Shown in pieces: positions 43,967 through 53,457 of a stretch of DNA of 64,000 bases. Below the pieces are notes generated by a model. That model worked only from the letters and a program-made list of their open reading frames with translations. It did not search any database and had not been told where the DNA came from. The position numbers were made by a program, and so were the translations under genes. Every line of letters starts with the position of its first letter. Positions within the stretch are counted from its first letter, which is position 1. Location of the stretch: assembly GCA_018814045.1 (NCBI GenBank), contig JAHJAR010000042.1, positions 1 to 64,000 of the forward strand, written 5' to 3'. The stretch is from Planctomycetota bacterium. Lineage in GTDB: Bacteria > Planctomycetota > Phycisphaerae > UBA1845 > Fen-1342.

Positions 43967-44535
43967 GTTGCCTCACCGCTGGTCAGTTCGCGGCGGAGCC
44001 AGGCCCGGGCCATCCGCCAGTCCGTCTCGACGGTGGTCTTGGAGAGGTCGAGCACATGCGCGATTTCTTCCACCGTCATACCGCCGAAGAAACGCAACTC
44101 GACGATCTTCGACTGCCGCTGGTCCATGCTCGCCAAGGTCTGCATCGCGTCATCGAGATCGAGCAACTCGGGGTCGGTGTCGGTAATCGGGGTGACGGCC
44201 TCGTCGAGCGTGACGCGGCAGAGCTCGCCGCCCCGCTTGGCCGCGTTTCGACGCCGGGCATGGTCGATCAGGATCTGCCGCATGGCGCGGGCAGCCACGG
44301 CGAGGAAGTGTGCGCGACTCTTCCATTCGACACACGACTGGTCGACAAGTCGCAAGAATGCCTCGTTTACCAGGGCGGTTGGTTGAAGCGTGTGATCCAG
44401 GCGCTGGTGGCGGAAATAGCTACCCGCCACGGCGCGCAACTCGGCATACACGACGGTGAACAGCCGCTCGGCGGCGGCCGGATCGTTCGCGTTGAGCGCG
44501 TGCAGCAACTGTGTCGCTTCGCCAGGCGAGCTCAT
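43963..44535 (-). CDS. ECF-type sigma factor of the planctomycete TIGR02999-like group
   Basis: The product is 190 residues from the ATG at 44535 (MSSPGEATQLLHAL), with AGGA upstream. Region 2 has VVYAELRAVAGSYFRHQR and the LQPTALVNEAFLRLVDQ motif typical of this group. Region 4 has LASMDQRQSKIVELRFFGGMTVEEIAHVLDLS, the DNA-binding helix-turn-helix. No anti-sigma gene is present; the next two genes, each overlapping by 4 bp, encode Ser/Thr kinases. Phosphorylation of the sigma factor by them would replace an anti-sigma factor; this is inference. A TATAAT lies upstream on the same strand (44569-44574). Confidence 0.93.
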   Translation of the reverse strand: MSSPGEATQLLHALNANDPAAAERLFTVVYAELRAVAGSYFRHQRLDHTLQPTALVNEAFLRLVDQSCVEWKSRAHFLAVAARAMRQILIDHARRRNAAKRGGELCRVTLDEAVTPITDTDPELLDLDDAMQTLASMDQRQSKIVELRFFGGMTVEEIAHVLDLSKTTVETDWRMARAWLRRELTSGEAT

Positions 44536-44568
44536 AACCCGGATTCCTATCTCTCCCCCGCTCCTCTG

Positions 44569-44595
44569 ATTATACCGCCTGGCGACGTAAATCAA
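44569..44595 (-). promoter_or_regulatory. Candidate promoter of the sigma factor-kinase operon
   Basis: On the minus strand a consensus TATAAT (44569-44574) is preceded after 15 nt by TTGATT (44590-44595). The spacing is short, but CATTGA, one option at 17 nt, overlaps it. A start near 44562 would give a ~27-nt leader. Confidence 0.5.
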
Positions 44596-44685
44596 TGTCC
44601 TGGTTTTGGTTACGCGCGGTTGGGGACGAGCTATCGGGCGAGCGGACAGAGCTTTTCCACGCGTGGCTGGATTACAGAGAGGCAA

Positions 44686-45576
44686 TCAGCCACCAAGTGC
44701 GTAAACAACAGTAGAGGAACAAGTGCGCCGGGGCGACAACGTCCGAGTCGCCACGATGAGCAGTTCGTCGACGCGGCGCTAGCGGGAAGGTCCAGCGCGC
44801 GGGAGACGTGTGGGTTTGCAGGGGAGCCGCGGCAGCGGGAACCCGCCAAGGTGCAGGGCCTCGCTGTTTTCACCAGTAAGCCTACCGGGTTTCCCTATCG
44901 CCGATGAAGGCGTCTAGACTCGGCGGGAGGCGTGATTGAGCGTTGATGCCCTAATACTAGCAGCAAACTGCTCGACGGCGGCGCGCCTTAGCGCTGAGCG
45001 GAATCAGTGTGTTCTTCCGCGGGAATTTGACAGATAATGCTTCCTGTGCTATCTGGTTTAGTTGGGTGAGCGGGTCGAGGTGGCATTTTATCAGCCAGGG
45101 GCGTCAGGTCATGTCGATTCGCTCGCTTGCCGAGGCCAGCCGTCCACGTATGGTCGGATGAGCGCCGTGTTCGAGGCTTGCGGCGCTCATGTGGGGTCAC
45201 ACCTTGGCGGCGACGGAGGAGTCGGGAATCGGACACTCTTTCTTGATTCGCGTGTGATCTAGCAGTCCTTCGGCGTCGTCGCCATGAGCCACCCGGGCAG
45301 CCTGCGCAGCGGCGGCAGGTCGTTGCGTAAGGGTCAGCAGGGGAGCTCTGGAGCGCGGCCAGGAGTGCGTGAGAATCCTGCCGATGCACTCGCTGGCCGC
45401 GCCTGCCCGGACCTTGGCAGCGCGGTATCGGTGCCTCGCACCTCGGCCTGGCATCGCGGTCCACCGGCACGCGGTTCCATCTCGCTCCCAGCGAAACAGG
45501 GTTTCCAGTTTATGACGACCGCCCGAAGCGAGCCGCCACCGCAGTGGCGCACCTGCGGCGGGGGGGGGCTAAGTCG
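44686..45576. other. Gene-poor kilobase
   Basis: The longest frames here (such as 44988-45470 on the minus strand) are Arg/Pro-rich, have no ribosome-binding site and match nothing I know. No palindromic repeat, RNA gene or mobile-element remnant is recognised. It may be regulatory, decayed or hold an unrecognised RNA. Confidence 0.45.
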
Positions 45577-45605
45577 TTGAGTTGGCCGGGACGAGGTGCT
45601 ATGCT
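45577..45605 (+). promoter_or_regulatory. Sigma-70-type promoter of the dockerin-tailed protein
   Basis: TTGAGT (45577-45582) and TATGCT (45600-45605) are 17 nt apart. This predicts a start near 45612 and a ~100-nt leader before the ATG at 45716. Confidence 0.65.
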
Positions 45606-45715
45606 GGGCATAGTATTATGAGCCGGTTGGATTGGCACCGGGACGAGTGCTGCTGTCACGCCCGGTTCGTGTTTGGGCGCTGTGGATGGACATTTCTGCA
45701 TTCCGGAGGTAAGCG

Positions 45716-48538
45716 ATGAGATCTCGCATGATGTGGTTCGTACCCGTCGTTGTGGCCAGCACCTGCGCGGCCGTTCTCTATGCGGACAGCGACCCCACTG
45801 GTCAGCCGCAACACCGTTACGAGTGGCGCGCCAACACTTTCACGGGCAGTACCCAAGCCGAAGCCGCCCTCGACGTGGACCAGAATGGCAGCATCCTCGT
45901 GGTTTGGTCGAGCCGCCGCCAACAGGCCGGGCAGTACGGCGTGTACGCTCAACGCTTCGCCCCTGACGGCGTGGCGCTCGGTGCGGAAACGTGCCTGAAC
46001 TTGTGGACGCGCTCGCATCAATCCGCGCCGACGCTCGATATCGATGGCCAGGGGAAAGCCTGGGTGGTCTGGCAGTCGCACGGCCAGGACGGGCATGCCG
46101 GCTCGATCATCGCGCGGCGCTTTGATGCCAACCTGACGGGCGGGTCGGAGATTGCGGTCAACCAGCAGTGGCGCGGGCATCAGGGGAATCCGGCCGTGGC
46201 CAGCGCGGCCGATGGAACGGCGTTGGTGGTGTGGACGTCGGTGGCCGCGGCCAAGCAGCCGCCGCAGATCCGGGCGCGTCTGCTCGCTGCGACGGGCCAG
46301 CCGGTCGGTGACGAGTTCTCCGTCAGCAGCTCAGCGCAGCGGTACGAGACTACTCCCGCCGTCGCGGCCTTAGCGGACGGACGTTTCGCGGTGGTCTTCG
46401 CCATCTTCGACGACAAGATGTGTCCGGCCGGCGTCCGCATGCAACGTTTCGATCGGACCGGCCAGCGCGTCGGCGAGGAGATCAACGTCAGCGGCCCGCG
46501 CAAGAACAGCCAGATCGAGCCCGTCATCGCCGCCACACAGACCGGCGGCATCGTGGCCTGGCTCGATGCCGAGAGCGATGGGAGCGATTATGGCGTGCTA
46601 GCGCGGCGTTTTGCCGCCGACGGTCAGCCGCTCGGTGAAGCATTTGTCGTCAACACGACGCGTCCGGGGCCGCAGAACGCACCGGCACTGGCCGTCGCGC
46701 GCGATGGCTCCTTTGCCATCGCTTGGAACAGCAGCGATGGAGACGAAACCGGCGTCTTTACGCAGCGTTTTGCCGCCGACGGGACGCGCTCAGGGGAGGA
46801 GTTCCGACTCACCAAGACCACCAAGGGTAATCAGGCCATGCGCGTGGCAAGCGGCACACCCCGCCTGGTGTTTGGCCAACACGGCGAGTTGATCTGTGCC
46901 TGGAACGGTGACGGTGGGTTCGGCGACGAGAAGAGCGCCAACGTCACCATGTGCACGCCGCAGGCCCTTGATCTGGCCGGCAAGGTGCAGGGCATTACGG
47001 AGCAGATGAAACCCGCCACTCCGCTGGTTGCGATGGCCGGCGGTCCGGAACCCCACGAGCCGCCGATCTTCGATCCAAAGACGATCGACCACGCCGAACG
47101 CGAGTTCCTGATCGGCGGCCGCGATACCGGGTTCACAGCGATCGTGAGTACGGGCTGGACGCCGCCCGACCCGCATCTGGCCGTGGGGCCGGACCACGTC
47201 GTGGTGATGACCAACGGCGCGATCGCGTTCTTTCAGAAGGACGGGACGCTCGATTTCCAGGACGAGATCGAGGACTCCTACGGCTTCTGGGGTTCGGTCG
47301 GCGCGACCGGCTTCGTCTTTGACCCGGAAGTGATCTACGACGAATTGAGCGGCCGTTTCTTCGCCATGGCGGCCGAGGGCTATGGCCCCGGCAACACTTC
47401 CTACGCACTGGTGGCGGTTTCGGACGATTCCAACCCGAACGGCACCTGGCACAAGTATCGCTTCAGCACCACCGAACTAGCGGGCTACATGTTCGATTCG
47501 CCCAACATCGGCGTCGATGAGGACGTGATGTATATCACCGGCGACGGCTTTGGCCTGGGGGCGAACTACCCGGTTTACACGTTCGACAAGGCGTCGCTGC
47601 TGGCAGGCAATCCGCCGGCCAGCACCCGTTCGTTGACGCTGTCGACGTCGACACAGTCAGCCGGCTTCCCGCCAGTGAGCTTCGACAGTCCTCCGGCCCT
47701 CTACTTCGCGGAGCACAAAGAGGGCAGCTTGAACACGTCGGTGCGGTTGCTGGCACTGCGTGACCCGCTCGGTTCCCCGTATTTCACCGCGACGAACGTC
47801 ACCGTGCCCGGCTACGGCCCGCCCGAGGATCCGCCGCAGATGGGCACCAGTAGCCGTCCGAACACGTTCGACGCCCGTTTCTGGAGCGTGGCGTACCGCA
47901 ATGGCTCGCTGTGGGCCGCGCACCACATCAACAGCAGCCGCGTCGTGGCCCGCTGGTACCAATTCGCCATGAACGGCTGGCCGGAGTCCGGGCAGGAGCC
48001 GACACTCGTGCAGTCCGGCGACATCGATCTCGGCGCCGACGTGCGCACGTTCTTCAACTCGATCACCGTTGATGACAACGGCACCGCTGCGATGTGCTAC
48101 GCGCGCAGCTCGCCGAGCGAGTACATCTCGATGGGAACGGCCTTCCGTTATGCGAGCGATCCGGCGGGCACGGTGCGGGACGCGGTAATCCGCAAGGCGA
48201 GCACGGGGCCCTACTCCTCCGGCCGCTGGGGCGACTACAGCGCCGTCAATGTTGACCCGAGCGACGGCCGTACGTTCTGGGCCCACCACGAGTATGCGGA
48301 GGGCGGTGCCTGGCGCACCTGGGTCACCGGCTTCATGCCATCGTACAGCCCCGGTGACATGAACTGCGATGGACTCGTGAATGGCTTCGACATCGACGGT
48401 TTCATCCTGGCCATTGACAGTCAGGCTGATTACGAGGCTACCTACCCGGCGTGCGATTACTTGCTGGCCGACATGAACAATGACGGGCTCGTCAATGGGT
48501 TCGACATCGATGGCTTTGTAGACTTGCTGGGCGGATAG
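45716..48538 (+). CDS. Large secreted multi-domain protein with GC-type dockerin tail
   Basis: The product is 940 residues. GGAGG lies 7 nt before the ATG, and a signal peptide (MMWFVPVVVASTCAAVLYA) follows. The first ~400 residues are repeats of the form PAVAxxADGxFAVVW and GxYGVxAQRFAADGxxLGxEF, a blade-like unit seen in large secreted planctomycete proteins. The middle (DPHLAVGPDHVVVMTNGAIAFF, PNGTWHKYRF, GVDEDVMYITGDGF) resembles propeller domains of surface proteins. The end has two dockerin-like motifs, MNCDGLVNGFDIDGFILA and MNNDGLVNGFDIDGFVDLL. It is probably a surface structural or adhesive protein; no catalytic motif is visible. Confidence 0.87.
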   Translation: MRSRMMWFVPVVVASTCAAVLYADSDPTGQPQHRYEWRANTFTGSTQAEAALDVDQNGSILVVWSSRRQQAGQYGVYAQRFAPDGVALGAETCLNLWTRSHQSAPTLDIDGQGKAWVVWQSHGQDGHAGSIIARRFDANLTGGSEIAVNQQWRGHQGNPAVASAADGTALVVWTSVAAAKQPPQIRARLLAATGQPVGDEFSVSSSAQRYETTPAVAALADGRFAVVFAIFDDKMCPAGVRMQRFDRTGQRVGEEINVSGPRKNSQIEPVIAATQTGGIVAWLDAESDGSDYGVLARRFAADGQPLGEAFVVNTTRPGPQNAPALAVARDGSFAIAWNSSDGDETGVFTQRFAADGTRSGEEFRLTKTTKGNQAMRVASGTPRLVFGQHGELICAWNGDGGFGDEKSANVTMCTPQALDLAGKVQGITEQMKPATPLVAMAGGPEPHEPPIFDPKTIDHAEREFLIGGRDTGFTAIVSTGWTPPDPHLAVGPDHVVVMTNGAIAFFQKDGTLDFQDEIEDSYGFWGSVGATGFVFDPEVIYDELSGRFFAMAAEGYGPGNTSYALVAVSDDSNPNGTWHKYRFSTTELAGYMFDSPNIGVDEDVMYITGDGFGLGANYPVYTFDKASLLAGNPPASTRSLTLSTSTQSAGFPPVSFDSPPALYFAEHKEGSLNTSVRLLALRDPLGSPYFTATNVTVPGYGPPEDPPQMGTSSRPNTFDARFWSVAYRNGSLWAAHHINSSRVVARWYQFAMNGWPESGQEPTLVQSGDIDLGADVRTFFNSITVDDNGTAAMCYARSSPSEYISMGTAFRYASDPAGTVRDAVIRKASTGPYSSGRWGDYSAVNVDPSDGRTFWAHHEYAEGGAWRTWVTGFMPSYSPGDMNCDGLVNGFDIDGFILAIDSQADYEATYPACDYLLADMNNDGLVNGFDIDGFVDLLGG

Positions 48539-48688
48539 GCGACCCAGGTAGGTTTGAACAACGAGCTCGCGGGGACGACAGAGACGCGGTTGTGCGACCG
48601 GTTCCCGCGGGCAATGGGGCACGCGTGATCGTACCGCGCCGTCGGGCAGGGTGTTGCCGTACGGTCCGGTCGGGTGGAGGGTGCGACA

Positions 48689-49387
48689 ATGTCCGGAAAA
48701 GCCTTGGCGGGGGCCATCGCCCTGGCCTGCACACTCGCTGGCGCGGCACACGCCGACACGCTCCAGTGGGTCGACTACATCGCCGGCGAGTTCACTGACA
48801 TATCAGGCGCTCCGGTGCTGAACCTCGGCGGCGACGAAGTCGGCAGCGTCACGATGACCGTCAGCAACCCGATCTTCTCCGCCGGCACGGTCTGGGTCGG
48901 CAACAACGGCGGCATAGGGTTCGTCGACCCGCCGGACGACTTTCTCACCAACACCAATTACGCGATCCCCAGCAACAACGCTTTCGGCGGCGGTCAGGCA
49001 GTGCTCGGTCTGTGGGACAATCTGGATGACGTGGGCACGATCCACGTCGATGAAACGCCTGCTGCGCTGATCATCCAGTGGGAGGACAAGACCTTTGAAG
49101 GGAGCGACGACACCTGCCGCTTCCAGATCAAGATCTTCGACATCGACGGACTCCGCCCGCAGCCGATCTACGCGCAGATCATCTACGCCGACATCGAACA
49201 GCCGCGCGCCGCGGGCGGCGGTAGCGCCACGATCGGCTACCAGGACGGCGGCGCCGGCCACAACGATGCCCAGTGGAGCTTCGATGCCCCCGGTGCAGTC
49301 TCCAATGGCACCGTGCTGACGCTGGTCCCGGAACCAGGCGCGGCGTTGCTCCTGATCTGCGGGATGCTGGCGTACCGGCAACGTTGA
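48689..49387 (+). CDS. Secreted PEP-CTERM protein
   Basis: The product is 232 residues from the ATG at 48689, with GGAGGG upstream. An N-terminal signal peptide (ALAGAIALACTLAGAAHA) is followed by a beta-rich domain (VWVGNNGGIGFVDPPDDFL, LGLWDNLDDVGTIHVDE, ALIIQWEDKTFEG). The C-terminus, VPEPGAALLLICGMLAYRQR, is a classical PEP-CTERM sorting signal: PEP, a short hydrophobic helix and a basic end. Exosortase-dependent systems cut such tails during export to the surface. No exosortase gene is in the window. It may belong to the same surface programme as the adjacent dockerin-tailed protein. Confidence 0.88.
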   Translation: MSGKALAGAIALACTLAGAAHADTLQWVDYIAGEFTDISGAPVLNLGGDEVGSVTMTVSNPIFSAGTVWVGNNGGIGFVDPPDDFLTNTNYAIPSNNAFGGGQAVLGLWDNLDDVGTIHVDETPAALIIQWEDKTFEGSDDTCRFQIKIFDIDGLRPQPIYAQIIYADIEQPRAAGGGSATIGYQDGGAGHNDAQWSFDAPGAVSNGTVLTLVPEPGAALLLICGMLAYRQR

Positions 49388-49429
49388 TTCGATCGGTTGA
49401 CAGTCCCCCAACTTAGGCTTGGCGGCACC

Positions 49430-49529
49430 GGAACCTATCCCAGAACCGTCCAGAGGCGGGCAGCAGAACCAAGCCGCGCGCGTGAGCAAGCGGTCTCTCG
49501 GCAACCGCTCCCTGACGGTCGCGGCTCGG
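49430..49529. repeat. Dispersed palindromic repeat, copy G
   Basis: The element begins GGAACCTATCCCAGAACCG, passes through GGGCGGGCAGCAGAACC-type sequence and the core in reverse, and ends GGTCGCGGCTCGG. It again lies between convergent genes (PEP-CTERM and the TPR kinase), but here neither stop codon is inside it. Confidence 0.85.
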
Positions 49530-49549
49530 AAAGAGCCTGGGGACACGTA

Positions 49550-52462
49550 CTAGCTCGGGCCTTCACCACGCTTCGGCGTCTCGGCCGGTTGGGAGTCGAG
49601 GGGACGGGCAAGCAGCGCTCGATACGCCGCGGCCCGGTCCGGCTGGCCCCATGCTTCGTAGAGGTCGATGACGCGTTGTAACGCCGCGCGCTTATCGACG
49701 TTAGCGACGTCCGGCGCGTTCGCCAGCAGTTCATAGCTCTCGCAGAGCAACGGTTCCCCCTCGGCGTAGCGTTTCAACGTGACCAAAGCCGCCCCCAAGA
49801 CGCTACGTGTCCGCGCCGTGCGCCAATCGCCCGCACAGCGTTTGGCCTCGTGGATGCGCAGTGATTCGCGTAGCACGGGCTCGGCTTCGGCGGCGCGCCC
49901 GGTGTCGTTCAGTATGACGCCGAGCAGGTACAGCGTCTTGCCCGTTTCCCAATGATCCTCCCCCAGCACCGCCCGATTGACCGCCAATGCCTGGCGACAT
50001 TGCTGCTCGCTTTCGGCAAGCCGGCCCTGTTCGTACAGCGTCCAGGCCAGGTTGTGGCGCGCCGCCGCCACGTGCCGGTGTTCGGGACCGTGCGTGTGCA
50101 GCCACGCCGCCAGTGCCTCGCGAAAGAGGGGCTCGGCCGCCGCCGCATCCCCCTGCATGTGGAGCAGCATGGCCAGGTTGTTCAGACTGACCACGAAGTC
50201 GTTGTGGTCCTCGCCCAGTAGCCTGCGCCGTACGTCCAGCGCTTCCTGGAACAGCCGCTGCGCTTCGGCATAGTTGCCGGTCTCGCTCAGCAGCAAGCCG
50301 AGCTTGTTGACGCTGTGCAACGTGGCGGGGTGCTCGTTGCCCAGCAGGTGACGCCGCAAGGTCAGTGCCCGGCGGAGCAGTTCCTCCGCCTCGTGGAATT
50401 CTCCCTTGTCAACGAGCAGCGAGCCCAGGTTGCTCATCGTGGCCGCGACTTCGGTGTGCTCCTCGCCCAGCAACTCGCGCCGCATTGTCCACGTTTCACG
50501 GTACAACGGCTCCGCCCGCCCCAAGTCACCCGTACCGCGGTAGAGTTCGGCCAGGTGGTTCAGGACCTCCGCCACGGCGACGTGTTGCGGACCCAGCAGT
50601 TCCCGACGCAGTGCGAGCGCTTCTCCATAGAGACGTTCCGCCTCGGCAGTACCGCCGCGCTCGTTGCAGATGCGACCGAGCAACGTCAGCGTTTCCGCCA
50701 CGGCGAGGTGCCGGTCGCCGTAGAGACGGCGTCGTAGCGACAAGGCCTCCCGTGCCAGGTCTTCGGCGTCGGCGTAAGCACTCTGTTGCAGCAGTACCTC
50801 CGCCATGTTGTTCAAGCTGGCGGCGACGTCGGGATGTTCATCGCCCAGCGTGAGGCGGGGGGTCTCGAGGGCGGCGCCAACGTGCTGGGCCGCTTCGTTC
50901 AGCAGTCCTAGGTCGGCGTAGGCACGGCCGAGCGCATCCCGCACGGCGGCGGCGACCTCCGGCTCTTCCGCGAGTTCGTCCGCCACGCGTCGGGCGGCCG
51001 CATCGAGCACCTCGCGCAAGGCCGCGATACTGGCCCCACGGGCCACGTCGGGATCGATCGAGGTCAGCGTCTGCTCGAGGGATTTCGCCACCAGCGCAGC
51101 CCGATGGCCGGCGTGCAGCGCCCGGTCTCGCTCGGCGACGGCCCGCTGCCAAAACACCGTGGAGACGATCAGTGCCCCCGCGCTCACGAGCACAAACGCC
51201 GCCGCCACCGCCACGGATACCCGGTAGCGCCGCAGCATCTTTCGCAGTACGTACCACTCGCTGTCGCGCTTCGCCTCGATCGGTTCACCGGCACGGTAAT
51301 GCCGCAAGTCGCGGGCCAGTTCTCCGGCGGTCTGGTAGCGCCGCGCGCGCTCCTTTTGCAGGCACCTGAGGATGATCGTTTCCACTTCATCATCGAGTTG
51401 TGGGCAAACGGTACGCGGCTGGACCGGTTCAACGCGGAGAATGTTGTCGAGCACGTTCCGCATATTGCCGGTCACCGGGTAGGGGAATTCCCCAGTCAGC
51501 GTCTGGTAGAACACGACGCCCAGCGCGTAGACATCGGTGCGCACGTCGATCTGGGCCGGATCACCCGCAGCCTGTTCGGGGCTGGCCCACGGTAGTGAGC
51601 CGATGAACTGCCCGGTGGTGCTCAGAAGTTGCGGCTGCGGTTCATCCGTCACTTCACCCGTAACCAGCTTCGCCAGGCCGAAATCGAGCACGTGCGGTTC
51701 ACCGGCTGTGTCGACGCGAATATTGCTGGGCTTCAGATCGCGGTGAATGACGCCCCGCAGATGCGCCGCATTGACCGCGTCGCAGATCTTCACGAACAGC
51801 CGCAGCACGTCGTCGAGCGACAGCCGCGCGCCCGTATCCGCAGCCGTCGCGGCGGGGAGCCGGCGCGCCGCTACGTAGACATCGAGCGGTTCGCCCGCGA
51901 TGTAGTCCATCACGTAGTAGAAGTGATCGGCGGCGGTACCGCTGTCGTGGATGGCGACGATGCCAGGGTGGTCGAGTTGGGCGAGGATCTGCACCTCGCG
52001 CTCGAAGCGGGCGCGGCCGCGCGCGTCGCTGAACGGGCCCTCACGCATGACCTTGAGCGCGACCTTGCGCTTCGTGGACTTCTGGATGGCTTGATAGACG
52101 ATACCCTGCCCGCCGCGATGGACCTCGCCGATGATCTCGTACCCGGGCAGGTGCGCCGGGAGCGGATCGCCCGCGAGATCGGCGACGCGCTCCGACGAAC
52201 CACCGTGGGACAGTTCTACCGCACGCTCGACCCGCTCGCGCGCCCGCTCGATCAGGGCCAGTTTGCGCAGCTCATGCGCCAGCTCCGGCAACAGCTCCGG
52301 ATGCGTTGCGAGGACCTCGTCGTCCGAGATTCGCTCACCGACCGCCCGGCGCGACAGGCAGTCCTCGACTACCTGGCCGACACGGGATGCCCGGCTGGGG
52401 CCGTCGTCATTTGCCGTTGGTTCCGGCGCAGTCACGAACGGGCTCCTATCAGGCCGCCACAT
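49550..52462 (-). CDS. Membrane Ser/Thr protein kinase with TPR tail
   Basis: The product is 970 residues from the ATG at 52462. The kinase domain starts YEIIGEVHRGGQGIVYQA (~106), where the first glycine of the nucleotide loop is His. It continues with VALKVMREG, IHRDLKPSN and VLDFGLAKL. A membrane helix (VAVAAAFVLVSAGALIVSTVF) at ~417-437 precedes ~10 TPR units (ALSLRRRLYGDRHLAVAETL type). An N-terminal ~90-residue segment (RVGQVVEDCLSRRAVGERISDDEVL) is typical of planctomycete kinases. It lies 133 nt downstream of an ECF sigma factor gene on the same strand, echoing the other sigma factor-kinase locus. Confidence 0.92.
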   Translation of the reverse strand: MWRPDRSPFVTAPEPTANDDGPSRASRVGQVVEDCLSRRAVGERISDDEVLATHPELLPELAHELRKLALIERARERVERAVELSHGGSSERVADLAGDPLPAHLPGYEIIGEVHRGGQGIVYQAIQKSTKRKVALKVMREGPFSDARGRARFEREVQILAQLDHPGIVAIHDSGTAADHFYYVMDYIAGEPLDVYVAARRLPAATAADTGARLSLDDVLRLFVKICDAVNAAHLRGVIHRDLKPSNIRVDTAGEPHVLDFGLAKLVTGEVTDEPQPQLLSTTGQFIGSLPWASPEQAAGDPAQIDVRTDVYALGVVFYQTLTGEFPYPVTGNMRNVLDNILRVEPVQPRTVCPQLDDEVETIILRCLQKERARRYQTAGELARDLRHYRAGEPIEAKRDSEWYVLRKMLRRYRVSVAVAAAFVLVSAGALIVSTVFWQRAVAERDRALHAGHRAALVAKSLEQTLTSIDPDVARGASIAALREVLDAAARRVADELAEEPEVAAAVRDALGRAYADLGLLNEAAQHVGAALETPRLTLGDEHPDVAASLNNMAEVLLQQSAYADAEDLAREALSLRRRLYGDRHLAVAETLTLLGRICNERGGTAEAERLYGEALALRRELLGPQHVAVAEVLNHLAELYRGTGDLGRAEPLYRETWTMRRELLGEEHTEVAATMSNLGSLLVDKGEFHEAEELLRRALTLRRHLLGNEHPATLHSVNKLGLLLSETGNYAEAQRLFQEALDVRRRLLGEDHNDFVVSLNNLAMLLHMQGDAAAAEPLFREALAAWLHTHGPEHRHVAAARHNLAWTLYEQGRLAESEQQCRQALAVNRAVLGEDHWETGKTLYLLGVILNDTGRAAEAEPVLRESLRIHEAKRCAGDWRTARTRSVLGAALVTLKRYAEGEPLLCESYELLANAPDVANVDKRAALQRVIDLYEAWGQPDRAAAYRALLARPLDSQPAETPKRGEGPS

Positions 52463-52595
52463 CTTCAGGCTGGCACAGACCTTTGCAACGGACTGATGAG
52501 GCGCGCCACCGCGCGACCTTCCACCTCCGCGTCAGCGTAGTATCGCGTCGGCGGCGGCGCCTGGTTCCATCAGTGACACGCGGCAGCGGCGCTCA

Positions 52596-53228
52596 CTACT
52601 TGCGCGTCAGGTATTGTGACGAACGCCCCAGCGCCGTGTGCAACTGCTGCAAGCCTCGATGGCACAGCATGTGCACGGCACGCTCGCTGCGCTTCATACG
52701 GGCCGCGATCTCGGCCACCGCCAGCCCTTCGATGTAACGTAGCCGCAAGGCGTCCCGGTAATCCTCTTTCAACCCCGCCAAGGCGACCTGCATCGCGGCG
52801 ACCGCCTCGTGCCCGGCGGCGGAGCGGCTCGGCGTCCGCGAGCCCACGTTCAGCAACTCCAACAGATCGGTTACCGAACTCGCGGCGGTCGCTACCTGCT
52901 TGTTCAGCGGCGTTCGTCCACCGCCACGCTTGGCCGCACGTTGCGCCTTGACCAGGTCAAGCAGGCGGTGTCGGGCGATTGCCAGCAGCCAGTGATAGAG
53001 GGAATCCGCGCCGCGCGGCGCGAAGTCGCTGATTTGCTGAAACGCCACCACGTAGGCTTCCTGGAGCACGTCCTCGGCGGTAATGATGCCGCGAAACGCG
53101 GCCGGGAGCTGTCCGGCAACACTCGCCGCCAGCCGGTCGTGGTGCTTGAGCAGCAAGCGCTCGAGCGCGAGCCGATCACCGCGGACAGCCTGCTCGACCA
53201 ATGTCAGCTCTGACCCGTTTTCGACCAT
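52596..53228 (-). CDS. ECF-type sigma factor
   Basis: The product is 210 residues from the ATG at 53228; a GTG at 53270 would add 14. Region 2 has ITAEDVLQEAYVVAFQQISDFAPRG and YHWLLAIARHRLLDLVKAQRAAKRGG. Region 4 has LPALKEDYRDAL-like ALAGLKEDYRDALRLRYIEGLAVAEIAARMKRSERAV. It belongs to a different ECF subgroup from the sigma factor at 44535. No anti-sigma factor is linked; the next gene downstream is a Ser/Thr kinase, so kinase-controlled activity is again suggested. The promoter is not evident. Confidence 0.9.
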   Translation of the reverse strand: MVENGSELTLVEQAVRGDRLALERLLLKHHDRLAASVAGQLPAAFRGIITAEDVLQEAYVVAFQQISDFAPRGADSLYHWLLAIARHRLLDLVKAQRAAKRGGGRTPLNKQVATAASSVTDLLELLNVGSRTPSRSAAGHEAVAAMQVALAGLKEDYRDALRLRYIEGLAVAEIAARMKRSERAVHMLCHRGLQQLHTALGRSSQYLTRK

Positions 53229-53457
53229 GTTGCGAGGCTCGGCGGTGCGACGTGTCGCTACCCCGGACACACTTCCGGGATATCCATCCTATCCGGCCCG
53301 CTCGGTCTTTGCCATCGCGTAACGCGGCACGGCGTGCTCAGGGGTCCATGACACTCTAGGTGGCCCGTTCCCAAGCGGGGCAGCAGTACGCGGGCGGCGT
53401 AGCTTTTCTGCGCACACTACAACGATTCCACCGGGTTGGTCCGCGCCCCCACGTGAC

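Noticed and set aside
44988-45470. 160-codon minus-strand frame in the gene-poor kilobase
   Set aside because: It is Arg/Pro-rich, has no ribosome-binding site and shows no domain or repeat pattern.
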